Shown: positions 28,975-37,119 of the stretch, piece after piece
Position numbering within the stretch: position 1 is the first letter of the stretch
Layout: every line of letters starts with the position of its first letter
Assembly (NCBI RefSeq): GCF_001613265.1
Contig: NZ_BDCA01000035.1
Location: 1-60,115, forward strand
Origin: Nocardia vermiculata NBRC 100427
GTDB lineage: Bacteria > Actinomycetota > Actinomycetes > Mycobacteriales > Mycobacteriaceae
Length of the DNA: 60,115 bases
Direction of reading: 5' to 3'
The notes under the pieces: generated by a model
Seen by the model: the letters and a program-made list of their open reading frames with translations, nothing else
Told to the model about the DNA's origin: nothing
Database searches by the model: none
Translations under genes and position numbers: made by a program

Positions 28975-29847
28975 TCAGCGGAAGGCGAGGGCGCCGAGAA
29001 TGTCGTTGTGGCGATATTTGAGGTACTTCTCGGCGGTCGCCTCGTCCACCGCATCGGTCGCGGTGGCGAGGGTGATCACCACGAATTCCTTCTCGGCGTC
29101 GTCCTTCCACTTACCGACGGAGAAGTCCTCGATGTAGGTGCCGGGGCGCAGCTTCAGGTCCTCGTCGGTGTAGCTGTCCGGCGCGGCCGTGGCCTGCTGC
29201 GTGCTCGACATGCCGAGAATGAACTGGGTGAGCATCAGCGCGCCACCTTCGGCCTTGTACACCATCTCCGCCGCATACGAGCAACCCAGCGAGGTCAGTT
29301 TGCCGCCGACCTCGATATCGGAACAGTCGGCGTGATCACGTCCGTCGACCCAGTCGGCGTGCAGTTCCACCTCGCCGAATCGGAAATTCCACGGCCCGCC
29401 GTAGTCGTTGTAGCTCAGCTTCCCGGAGGTGCCGGGAACACCGGGACTCGCGCTGGTAGTCGGGGCCTGCGCGGTGGTGCGGGCGGTGGTCGCGGGCACC
29501 AGGCCCGGCGTGGTCGTTGCGGCGGCGGTGGTTTCGCTGCCGGAGTCACGGGTGGCCACCACGACGATGCCGGCCGAGATGACCAGCAGGGCGACGACAC
29601 CGAAGACGATGCCGAGTATCAGGCCGGTATTGCTCTTCGGGGGCGGCGGAGTCGGGTAGCCACCGGCGTAGCCCGGCTGCACATCCCACCCGGACTCGGG
29701 CTGGTTCGGGTCGCGGCCCCAGCCCGAATCGTAGGCCCGGCCGGGATCGTACGGCCCCGGCGAGCCTTGGGGTCCCTGAGGCCCCTGAGGCCCCTGAGGC
29801 CCCTGAGGACCGTAGCCGTACGGCCCGGAGCCGGGGGGATACGTCAT
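28975..29847 (-). CDS. Proline-rich single-pass membrane protein with GPQ repeats
   Basis: 290 aa. The N-terminal 70 residues are Gly/Pro/Gln/Tyr-rich, including five GPQ triplets encoded by 9-bp tandem repeats, and should be cytoplasmic. One transmembrane helix follows (TGLILGIVFGVVALLVISAGIVV, about 73-95). A Thr/Ala-rich linker leads to an external domain of ~145 residues with two Cys (DCSDIEVGG and LGCSYA) likely to form a disulfide. This plan is common among Mycobacteriales envelope proteins. No enzymatic motif. Confidence 0.82.
   Translation of the reverse strand: MTYPPGSGPYGYGPQGPQGPQGPQGPQGSPGPYDPGRAYDSGWGRDPNQPESGWDVQPGYAGGYPTPPPPKSNTGLILGIVFGVVALLVISAGIVVVATRDSGSETTAAATTTPGLVPATTARTTAQAPTTSASPGVPGTSGKLSYNDYGGPWNFRFGEVELHADWVDGRDHADCSDIEVGGKLTSLGCSYAAEMVYKAEGGALMLTQFILGMSSTQQATAAPDSYTDEDLKLRPGTYIEDFSVGKWKDDAEKEFVVITLATATDAVDEATAEKYLKYRHNDILGALAFR
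29771..29812. repeat. 9-bp tandem repeat coding for Gly-Pro-Gln
   Basis: About four to five copies of a CCTGAGGCC-type unit in the proline-rich membrane protein gene. A run of identical codons is prone to slippage, so copy number may vary between strains. Confidence 0.7.
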
Positions 29848-30004
29848 CTGCTGCCACCTTCCGCGGCCCGGGGCAGTGCCCTCCGCAGTATCGTCCCCCC
29901 GGGCATCATCAACCGCGACCCTACCCGACCGGTTGTGCGCTCGGTCTCACGACGGCGGTGCGGTTCGATGCGATATCGGTCCCGCCGTCTGGTGCAATGA
30001 CCGG

Positions 30005-31072
30005 GTGAGTGCGGATCTGATCGTCTGTGGGCTGGGCCCGGCCGGGCGTGCGCTGGCCCACCGGGCGGCAGTACGCGGGCTCACCGTCACCGCAGTCGAC
30101 CCTGCCCCTACTCGCCGCTGGTCGGCCACCTACGCCGCCTGGGCCGACGAACTACCGGACTGGCTCGCGCCCACCGTGATCGCCGCGACCACACAACCGC
30201 TGGCCTGGGGGACCCGCCCCTTCGCGATATCGCGCAGTTACCAGGTATTCGACACCGGCGCCCTGCAGAACTCGCTCACCCTCCCCGAGGTCGAGGTGCT
30301 CACCGACCGGGTGACCGAGATCGACCGGCAGCACGTCCGGCTGCACTCCGGCCGGGTACTGACCGCCGACCGCGTCGTCGATGCGCGCGGGCTGGCCCGG
30401 TCCGCGCGACGGGCGGAGCAGACCGCGTACGGGGTTGTGCTGCACCGCGATCGGGAGCAGACGGTATTCATGGACTGGCGATCCGACAACGGTGCCGCAG
30501 CCGACGAGCCACCGTCGTTCCTCTACACGGTCGGCCTCGGGGGCGGCCGGATGCTCTACGAGGAGACCTGTCTGGCCGGACGCCCGGCGATCCCTGCGGC
30601 CCGGCTCCGGCAGCGCCTCGAGTTCCGATTGCGACAGCGCGGTATGACAGTTCAGGGCACCGAGACGGTGGAGCGGGTGCGATTCCCGCTCGAGGGCGGC
30701 CGCCCGCGCGACGGCGTGTTCGGCGCGGCGGGAGCGCTGGGTCACCCGGCTACCGGCTACAGCGTCGCGACCGCACTCGCCTGCGCCGATCCGGTGGCAT
30801 CCGGGCGCACGGTGTGGCCGATGTCCGCCCGGCTGGTGCACACACTGCGGACGGCGGGACTGCGGGCACTACTCGCGCTGCCGCCGCAACAGATCCCGCA
30901 GTTCTTCGATACGTTCTTCGAGCTACCGGCGCCACTGCAGCGCGCCTACCTGTCCGGCCGCACCGACCTGCGTGCCACCGCGACGGCGATGACGACCCTG
31001 TTCCGCGAAGCGCCGCCGCCTGCGCGCCGGATCCTCGCCCGGGCAGCCATGGGACTGCCCTCCGGTCATTGA
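30005..31072 (+). CDS. Lycopene-cyclase-like FAD/NAD-binding protein
   Basis: 355 aa from a GTG at 30005; GTG and extent follow the start of homology (LIVCGLGPAGRALAHRAAVRG, the Rossmann dinucleotide fold). VVDARGLAR, FMDWR and YEETCLAGR match lycopene beta-cyclases (CrtL/CrtY), where the last motif carries a catalytic Glu. It may cyclise a carotene end. No other carotenoid gene is nearby, so a different flavin-dependent cyclisation is possible. The stop overlaps the convergent phosphatase gene by 7 bp. Confidence 0.8.
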   Translation: MSADLIVCGLGPAGRALAHRAAVRGLTVTAVDPAPTRRWSATYAAWADELPDWLAPTVIAATTQPLAWGTRPFAISRSYQVFDTGALQNSLTLPEVEVLTDRVTEIDRQHVRLHSGRVLTADRVVDARGLARSARRAEQTAYGVVLHRDREQTVFMDWRSDNGAAADEPPSFLYTVGLGGGRMLYEETCLAGRPAIPAARLRQRLEFRLRQRGMTVQGTETVERVRFPLEGGRPRDGVFGAAGALGHPATGYSVATALACADPVASGRTVWPMSARLVHTLRTAGLRALLALPPQQIPQFFDTFFELPAPLQRAYLSGRTDLRATATAMTTLFREAPPPARRILARAAMGLPSGH

Positions 31073-31806
31073 TGATCGAAGACGAGTGCCGTGGTGTTGT
31101 CCGTGGCTCCGGCCGCGATTGCAGCGGCCACCAGGGTATCTGCCGCGCTCGACGCGGAGTCGGCGCACGCGAGTATCCGCTTCACTTCGGTCATGGGCAG
31201 GGTTTTGTGGACGCCGTCGGTGCTGAGCAGCCAGCGTCCGACGCCGGTCCCGGTCGTGCCCCGCCCGATGTCCGCGGCCCGCACCGTCCGTGTCGAGGTG
31301 GTCACCATGTGGTGCATCCGGGGCGCGACGCTGATGCCCCGGGCGTTCATCAGTTCGGCGACGGTGTGATCGCTGGTGATCTGGTGTAGCACCCGTCCGT
31401 TCCAGTGATAGGCCCGGCAGTCGCCTACCCAGGCGACCTCACAGGGACCGTCGAGCCGATCCGGCGACGGGCAGACCGTGACCACCGCGACGCTGTCGGC
31501 CGACGGCTCGGGAAATTCGCGGAGCAATTCACGCTGTGCGGCAAGAATTCCCGCCGCCGCGCTGCCGCCGACCGCCACCCGCGACGCCACCTGCGCCACG
31601 GTGCGTGCCGCCCGTGCGGCGAGCAGATGATCACCGATACCGTCCGCCACGGCGAATGCGCTGCGACCGGCCGCGGAATCGATGTAACTCGACACCGCGT
31701 CGGCATTGAGGGACCGTCCGCCACGCCGGCTGACCGCATGGGCGGTGATGCCGGTGAGCCGCATCAGCTCACGGCGGGTGATTGCCGTAGTCACCGCTGT
31801 GTGCAC
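31066..31806 (-). CDS. PP2C-type Ser/Thr protein phosphatase
   Basis: 246 aa from a GTG at 31806 with GAGGAGGT. The metal-site motifs of the PPM family are present in order: a diverged RxxNEDA as RSLNADA, FAVADGIGDH, WVGDCRAYHW, LLSTDGVH and GATDNTTALVF. It lacks any membrane or sensor domain. It should dephosphorylate Ser/Thr on proteins using Mn2+ or Mg2+; no cognate kinase is adjacent. Confidence 0.88.
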   Translation of the reverse strand: MHTAVTTAITRRELMRLTGITAHAVSRRGGRSLNADAVSSYIDSAAGRSAFAVADGIGDHLLAARAARTVAQVASRVAVGGSAAAGILAAQRELLREFPEPSADSVAVVTVCPSPDRLDGPCEVAWVGDCRAYHWNGRVLHQITSDHTVAELMNARGISVAPRMHHMVTTSTRTVRAADIGRGTTGTGVGRWLLSTDGVHKTLPMTEVKRILACADSASSAADTLVAAAIAAGATDNTTALVFDHQ

Positions 31807-32229
31807 GACCGACCTCCTCGACTGCCCCCGCCGACTACGGTCCGATTCGCCCCGGCGACCCGCGCCGCACTCGCCGAATAGAACTGCCTGCTCAGACTAT
31901 GTCAGCACGGACCGTGCTCTACCTGTGAAAATGGGCACGAGTTCATTACGGGACGTCGCGGCCGGACAGCAGGTCCACACCATTTTGTTTGAAATGCCGG
32001 ACTCGCATGTCCGAACTGCCGGGTCGGCCCGGATCGCGCCGCGGCTCCGTTGCCCGGTGCGGACCTGTTCGAGCCGGGTTCTCTGCGGCTGCCGGACCTC
32101 GATCTCGGGCCGATGCCACACCGTGACCTCGCCGCTCGGCCCCGCCACAGGCCCCCGACCGCGGAGACCCGGGTCCGCCGTGCGGGCGCTGTGGGGTGGC
32201 CTGCCGGGTCCGCCTAAGGCACCGAACCG
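31807..32229. other. 423-bp gap with no supported gene
   Basis: It holds the promoter side of the leftward phosphatase gene and the 3' side of the mutase operon. A 15-bp dyad AGCACGG-A-CCGTGCT lies at 31904-31918, about 100 bp upstream of the phosphatase. Short open frames here have no ribosome site or recognisable product. Confidence 0.4.
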
Positions 32230-32658
32230 TCAGGCTTCGGCCGTGTTCACCGGCCCGGTGGCGGGCTGCGCGGTGCCGGTGAGTGCGTGAACATCGCGCA
32301 CCAGTTGCTCGAGCGGGGTTCCGGTCGGGAACACCGCGGCGGCGCCGATCTCCAGCAGGCGCGGCACATCCGCCTGCGGAATGGTACCGCCGACGATCAC
32401 CGCGATATCGGCGGCGTCGGCGTCGCGCAGCCCCTGCACGACCTTGTCCGTCAGGCCCAGATGAGCGCCGGACAGGATGCTCAGTCCCACCACGGCGACG
32501 TCCTCGGCCACGGCGATCGAGACGATCTCCTCCACGCGGCGGCGGATACCGGTGTAGACCACTTCGAACCCGGCGTCACGCAGGGTGCGTGCGACGATCT
32601 TGGCGCCGCGATCGTGACCGTCGAGCCCCGGCTTGGCAACGAGTACGCGCGCCGGCAT
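32230..32658 (-). CDS. B12-binding small subunit of an acyl-CoA mutase
   Basis: 142 aa. The cobalamin-binding motif is GLDGHDRGAK near residue 13, whose His replaces the dimethylbenzimidazole ligand. LSILSGAH and IVGGTIPQAD complete the B12 fold. The length is that of IcmB/HcmB-type separate small subunits rather than the C-terminal domain of one-chain methylmalonyl-CoA mutases. The ATG overlaps the large-subunit stop by one base (TGATG), indicating translational coupling and 1:1 assembly. Confidence 0.93.
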   Translation of the reverse strand: MPARVLVAKPGLDGHDRGAKIVARTLRDAGFEVVYTGIRRRVEEIVSIAVAEDVAVVGLSILSGAHLGLTDKVVQGLRDADAADIAVIVGGTIPQADVPRLLEIGAAAVFPTGTPLEQLVRDVHALTGTAQPATGPVNTAEA

Positions 32659-34235
32659 CAGAACACCACCGGCTGCTGGAATTCGCCCCACACGGCTTTG
32701 AGCGCGGTGGTCATCTCCCCCACCGTGCAGTACGCATTCGCACAATCGATGAGCCGGTGCATCAGATTCTCGTCTCCCTCGGCGGCGCGCGAGAGCGCCG
32801 TCAGCGTGGCACGGACCGCGACCGGGTCACGGTCTGCCTTGACCTTGGCAAGCCGCTTCAACTGCAGATCCCGTCCCGCGGCGTCCAGTTCGTAGGTGCC
32901 GATCTCGGGTGCGGGTTCCTCGGAGGTGAACCGGTTGACGCCGACGACCGGACGGCGTCCCGATTCGATGTCCCGGTGGACACGGTAGGCCTCGTCGGCG
33001 ATCAGGCCCTGCAGATAGCCGTCCTCGATGCAGCGCACCATGCCGCCGTGTTCGTCGAGATCGGACATGATCTCGACGATGCGTTCCTCGGTGGCGTCGG
33101 TGAGCGCCTCAACGAAATAGGAGCCGCCCAGGGGGTCGGCGACCCGGGTGACGCCGGTTTCGTAGGCGAGGATCTGCTGGGTCCGCAGCGCCATCGTGGC
33201 CGATTCCTCACTGGGCAGTGCGAACGGCTCGTCCCAGGCCGCGGTGAACATCGACTGCACCCCGCCCAGTACCGACGCCATCGCCTCGTAGGCCACGCGC
33301 ACCAGATTGTTCCGCGCTTGCGGTGCATACAGCGACGCACCGCCGGAGACACAGCCGAACCGGAACATCGAGGCCCGATCGGTGCTCGCACCGTAGCGTT
33401 CGCGAACCACGGTGGCCCAGCGCCGCCGTCCGGCACGATATTTGGCGATCTCTTCGAAGAAGTCCCCGTGGGTGTAGAAGAAGAACGAGATCTGTGGAGC
33501 GAACTGGTCGATACTCATCCGCCCGCGCTCGACGACGGTGTCGCAGTAGGTGACACCGTCGGCGAGGGTGAACGCCATCTCCTGCACCGCGGTGGCGCCG
33601 GCATCGCGAAAGTGTGCCCCCGCCACCGAGATCGCGTTGAACCGGGGCACCTCCGCAGCACAGAATTCGATGGTGTCGGCGATCAGTCGCAGCGACGGTT
33701 CCGGGGGCCATATCCAGGTCCCGCGTGATGCGTACTCCTTGAGTATGTCGTTCTGAATGGTGCCGGTGAGCTTCGCGCGGGGCACGCCCTTGCGTTCGGC
33801 CGCGGCCACGTAGAACGCCAGCACAATCGCGGCGGTGCCGTTGATGGTGAAACTGGTGCTGATCGTGTCCAACGGTATCGAGTCGAACAGGATCTCGGCG
33901 TCGGCGAGGGTGTCGACCGCCACGCCCACCCGGCCGACCTCCTCGCTCACCTCGGGATCGTCGGAGTCGTAACCGCATTGGGTGGGCAGATCCAGCGCCA
34001 CCGACAGACCGGTGCCGCCCTGCTCGAGTAGATACCGGTACCGGCGATTGGACTCCTCGGCGGTACCGAAACCGGAGTACTGCCGGAAGGTCCACAGCCG
34101 CCCGCGGTAGCCGGTGGCGAAATTGCCGCGAGTGAAGGGGAACTCACCCGGTGCGGGTGGTTGCTCGGCACGCACCTCGGGCCCGTAGACCGGGGCCAGC
34201 GGGATGCCGGAAGAGGTCTCGACGTCGTCGTTCAT
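32658..34235 (-). CDS. Large subunit of an adenosylcobalamin-dependent acyl-CoA mutase
   Basis: 525 aa TIM-barrel subunit that performs the radical carbon-skeleton rearrangement. By a constant 36-residue offset from Propionibacterium methylmalonyl-CoA mutase, Tyr89 is Tyr53 (RQYSGFG), Arg207 is Arg171 (SRGTWIW) and His244 is His208. Tyr243 is replaced by Ala207 (VAGAHFRDAG). Tyr/Arg argue for a carboxylated acyl-CoA, while the split-subunit form is that of isobutyryl- and 2-hydroxyisobutyryl-CoA mutases. The substrate may therefore be bulkier than methylmalonyl-CoA. The mRNA may be almost leaderless (promoter TTGGCA-N17-TAACGT). No MeaB chaperone is in the window. Confidence 0.93.
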   Translation of the reverse strand: MNDDVETSSGIPLAPVYGPEVRAEQPPAPGEFPFTRGNFATGYRGRLWTFRQYSGFGTAEESNRRYRYLLEQGGTGLSVALDLPTQCGYDSDDPEVSEEVGRVGVAVDTLADAEILFDSIPLDTISTSFTINGTAAIVLAFYVAAAERKGVPRAKLTGTIQNDILKEYASRGTWIWPPEPSLRLIADTIEFCAAEVPRFNAISVAGAHFRDAGATAVQEMAFTLADGVTYCDTVVERGRMSIDQFAPQISFFFYTHGDFFEEIAKYRAGRRRWATVVRERYGASTDRASMFRFGCVSGGASLYAPQARNNLVRVAYEAMASVLGGVQSMFTAAWDEPFALPSEESATMALRTQQILAYETGVTRVADPLGGSYFVEALTDATEERIVEIMSDLDEHGGMVRCIEDGYLQGLIADEAYRVHRDIESGRRPVVGVNRFTSEEPAPEIGTYELDAAGRDLQLKRLAKVKADRDPVAVRATLTALSRAAEGDENLMHRLIDCANAYCTVGEMTTALKAVWGEFQQPVVF

Positions 34236-34239
34236 CTTT

Positions 34240-34282
34240 GAATACGTTACTTGCCAAAAAAGAGAATGCCAATACCATCAGA
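34240..34282. promoter_or_regulatory. Overlapping divergent promoters of the mutase and SDR/MMSDH operons
   Basis: Minus strand: TTGGCA (34274-34269), 17-bp spacer, TAACGT, predicted start close to the mutase ATG. Plus strand: TTGCCA (34251-34256), 16-bp spacer, TACCAT. The sequence GAGAATGCCAATACC at 34262-34276 overlaps the minus -35 and the plus spacer and -10, and keeps one half of the 15-bp dyad. Confidence 0.55.
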
Positions 34283-34309
34283 GGGGAACGACTGACTTCG
34301 AGGAGCGTC

Positions 34310-35134
34310 ATGCCCGCATATCCGTTGGCCGGCCGCACCATGGTGATCTCCGGCGCGAGCCGCGGGATCGGCCTGGCCATAGCCCTGTCCGCCGCCGCGC
34401 GCGGCGCGAATATCGTGCTGCTGGCCAAGACCGCACAACCCCACCCGAAGTTGCCCGGTACGGTGCATACCGCCGTGGCAGAGATCGAGGCCGCGGGCGG
34501 CAAGGCCGTCGCCGTCGTCGGCGACGTGCGCAACGAAGCCGACACCCAGCGGGCCGCGCAGACCGCCGTGGAACACTTCGGTGGCATCGACATCTGCGTC
34601 AACAACGCCAGTGCCATCGCGACGGAGCCGACCGGGCAACTGCCGGTGAAACGCTTCGACCTGATGCAGGAAATCAATGTCCGCGGTACCTTCCTGCTCA
34701 CCCAGGCATGCCTGCCGCACCTACGCGAATCCGGCGAGAGCCACGTACTGACGATTTCGCCCCCGTTGAACCTCAGCCCCCGCTGGCTGGGCGCCCATCC
34801 GGCCTATACCCAGTCCAAGTACGCGATGACACTGATGGCGCTGGGCTGGGCTACCGAGTTCGCCGACTGGGCGATCGGCGTGAACTGCCTGTGGCCGCAG
34901 ACCTATATCGCGACCTCGGCGGTGGCGAATATGCCCGACGGATCCGAGCTACTGAATTCCGCGCGTGATCCGCGCATCATGGGCGACGCCGCCGCGGAGA
35001 TCCTGTCCCGCCCGGCCGCACACACCACCGGCAACTGCTATATCGACGCGCAGGTACTCATCGAATCCGGCGTCCGCGACCTGTCGGAGTACGGCGGCGG
35101 TACCCGCCCGATACCGGACCTGTTCCTCGACTGA
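34310..35134 (+). CDS. SDR, hydroxysteroid-dehydrogenase-like-2 (HSDL2) type
   Basis: 274 aa from the ATG at 34310 with GAGGAGCG. Cofactor loop SGASRGIG, VNNAS, active-site YTQSKYAM and ITISPPLNLSPRW, a serine region typical of HSDL2-like proteins that lack the C-terminal SCP2 domain. The loop after beta-2 (LLAKTAQPHPKLPGTVH) is the HSDL2 signature insert. It probably acts on a branched or long acyl substrate. Divergent from the mutase and the first gene of a row leading to the MMSDH. Confidence 0.9.
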   Translation: MPAYPLAGRTMVISGASRGIGLAIALSAAARGANIVLLAKTAQPHPKLPGTVHTAVAEIEAAGGKAVAVVGDVRNEADTQRAAQTAVEHFGGIDICVNNASAIATEPTGQLPVKRFDLMQEINVRGTFLLTQACLPHLRESGESHVLTISPPLNLSPRWLGAHPAYTQSKYAMTLMALGWATEFADWAIGVNCLWPQTYIATSAVANMPDGSELLNSARDPRIMGDAAAEILSRPAAHTTGNCYIDAQVLIESGVRDLSEYGGGTRPIPDLFLD

Positions 35135-35182
35135 GGCAACCCGATGCGCTGGTACACAACAGAAATAGACCCGGAGGTCATC

Positions 35183-35401
35183 ATGCTGCCGCCCGTCGAC
35201 ATCGCGGTCCGCGAAATACTGGACTACTTCGGCACCTGCCCGCGGTGCGGATATGCGGCGGAGGCAGTGCGCACGGTGCGCACCTTCGCCGATCGTCACC
35301 GCGAAACCGAGATCACCGCGACCTGCGGACTGCCCTGCGGGTGGTACGGCGCGGCCCCGCTCACCACCATGACCGGCGCGCATGCGGGCGGCCTGTCGTG
35401 A
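35183..35401 (+). CDS. Small Cys-rich protein (zinc-ribbon-like)
   Basis: 72 aa; ATG at 35183 behind CGGAGGTCATC. Contains TCPRCGY (residues about 18-24) and CGLPCGWYG (about 48-56), a CxxC...CxxxC layout able to bind zinc or iron. No known family recognised. A GTGA overlap couples it to the aldehyde dehydrogenase, so it may be a specific partner or a metallochaperone of that enzyme. Confidence 0.72.
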   Translation: MLPPVDIAVREILDYFGTCPRCGYAAEAVRTVRTFADRHRETEITATCGLPCGWYGAAPLTTMTGAHAGGLS

Positions 35402-36948
35402 CCGGCACGGCGGAATCGACGGCCACAGGCACCACCGCCGAACCCACCCACATCGGTCACTGGATCGCGGGCACCGACCGCCCCGGCAACTCCGGCCGCA
35501 CAGCGCCGGTGACCGATCCGGCCACCGGCCGGGTCACCGGTGCGGTCGCCATGGCCGGGCCCGAGGAGGTACGCACCGCCGTCGCCGCCGCGTCCGCCGC
35601 ATTTCCTGCCTGGCGCGACACCTCGCTGTCGCGCCGCACGGCCATCGTGTTCCGTTTTCGCGAACTGCTCAACGCCCGCAAAGGTGAACTCGCACAGTTG
35701 ATCACCGCTGAACACGGCAAGGTGTTCTCCGATGCACTGGGCGAGGTGTCCCGCGGCCAGGAAGTAGTCGAGTTCGCCTGTGGCATTCCGCATCTGCTCG
35801 AGGGCGGCTTCACTCAGAACGTCTCCACCGGGGTGGACGCGTATTCGGTGCACGCCCCACTGGGGCCGGTGGCCATAATCTCCCCGTTCAATTTCCCGGC
35901 CATGGTGCCGATGTGGTTCTTCCCGATCGCGATCGCCACCGGCAACACGGTAGTGCTCAAACCCAGCGAGAAGGATCCGTCCGCGGCGCTGTGGATGGCG
36001 CGGCTCTGGACGGAGGCAGGACTGCCGGCGGGCGTGTTCAACGTGGTGCAGGGTGACAAGGAGTCGGTCGACGCGCTGCTGACCGACCCCGAGATCACGG
36101 CGATCTCGTTCGTGGGCTCCACGCCGATCGCCGAATACGTCTACGCCTCCGGTACGGCCACCGGCAAGCGGGTACAGGCTCTCGGTGGCGCCAAGAACCA
36201 CGCGGTGATCCTGCCGGATGCAGACCTGGACCTCGCTGCCGATGCACTGGTCAGCGCCGGGTACGGCTCGGCGGGCGAACGCTGTATGGCGATCTCGGTG
36301 GCAGTCGCGGTCGGCGATATCGCCGACGACCTGGTGGCCAGGGTGGCACAACGGACCCGTGGCCTGCGGATCGGCGACGGTCACGGGGAGGCCGATATGG
36401 GTCCGCTGGTCACTCGCGGCCATCGCGACAAGGTGGCGGGCGCCATCGACATCGCCGAAGGCGAGGGCGCCCGGGTGGTCGTCGACGGCCGCGCCGCCAC
36501 CGGCACCTCCGACGCCGACATCGATGTCTCCCAGGGGTTCTGGCTCGGACCGACGCTACTCGATCACGTCACCCCCGCAATGGCGGCCTATCGGGAGGAA
36601 ATCTTCGGTCCGGTCCTCGCCGTGGTCCGAGTGGCGGGTTACGAGCAGGCACTCGAGCTGATCAACAGTAATCCCTACGGCAACGGCACCGCGATATTCA
36701 CTCGCGACGGCGGTGCGGCCCGTCGCTTCCAGTACGAGGTCGAGGTCGGGATGGTCGGAATCAACGTACCCATCCCGGTTCCCATGGCCTACTACAGTTT
36801 CGGTGGCTGGAAGAGCTCGCTGTTCGGCGATACCCACGCCCACGGCGTGCAGGGCGTGCACTTCTTCACCCGGACCAAGGCCGTCACCAGCCGGTGGCTC
36901 GATCCCAGCCACGGCGGGCTGCACCTCGGTTTCCCCCGCAACGACTGA
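35398..36948 (+). CDS. mmsA: CoA-acylating methylmalonate-semialdehyde-type dehydrogenase
   Basis: 516 aa from a GTG inside the preceding stop. Aldehyde dehydrogenase fold: AIISPFNFPAMVPMW, the NAD-binding FVGSTPIAEYVY, and the nucleophile Cys in GSAGERCMAIS. The lack of the general-base Glu at ALGGAKNHAV is the mark of the CoA-dependent MmsA branch. The typical reaction is (methyl)malonate semialdehyde plus CoA and NAD to propionyl- or acetyl-CoA plus CO2. The placement opposite a B12 mutase fits funnelling of branched C4-C5 intermediates into propionyl/succinyl-CoA. Confidence 0.92.
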   Translation: MTGTAESTATGTTAEPTHIGHWIAGTDRPGNSGRTAPVTDPATGRVTGAVAMAGPEEVRTAVAAASAAFPAWRDTSLSRRTAIVFRFRELLNARKGELAQLITAEHGKVFSDALGEVSRGQEVVEFACGIPHLLEGGFTQNVSTGVDAYSVHAPLGPVAIISPFNFPAMVPMWFFPIAIATGNTVVLKPSEKDPSAALWMARLWTEAGLPAGVFNVVQGDKESVDALLTDPEITAISFVGSTPIAEYVYASGTATGKRVQALGGAKNHAVILPDADLDLAADALVSAGYGSAGERCMAISVAVAVGDIADDLVARVAQRTRGLRIGDGHGEADMGPLVTRGHRDKVAGAIDIAEGEGARVVVDGRAATGTSDADIDVSQGFWLGPTLLDHVTPAMAAYREEIFGPVLAVVRVAGYEQALELINSNPYGNGTAIFTRDGGAARRFQYEVEVGMVGINVPIPVPMAYYSFGGWKSSLFGDTHAHGVQGVHFFTRTKAVTSRWLDPSHGGLHLGFPRND

Positions 36949-37119
36949 ACGCTGGGCGGCCGTCCGACGCCAGGACGTGGCGGTAGGTCCCCAGCACCGA
37001 TCCGCCACCCGAAGACAGCACTGCGCCGTCCACCCGGAACGGGTATTCGGTTCCGGGGCTATCCTTCGATCATGACCGGGGCAGGCGGCACGCGCGCGAG
37101 GATCGGTCACACTGTGCCT

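Noticed and set aside
31897..32148. 83-codon minus frame in the gap between the phosphatase and the mutase
   Set aside because: No ribosome site, unusual composition and no recognisable product.
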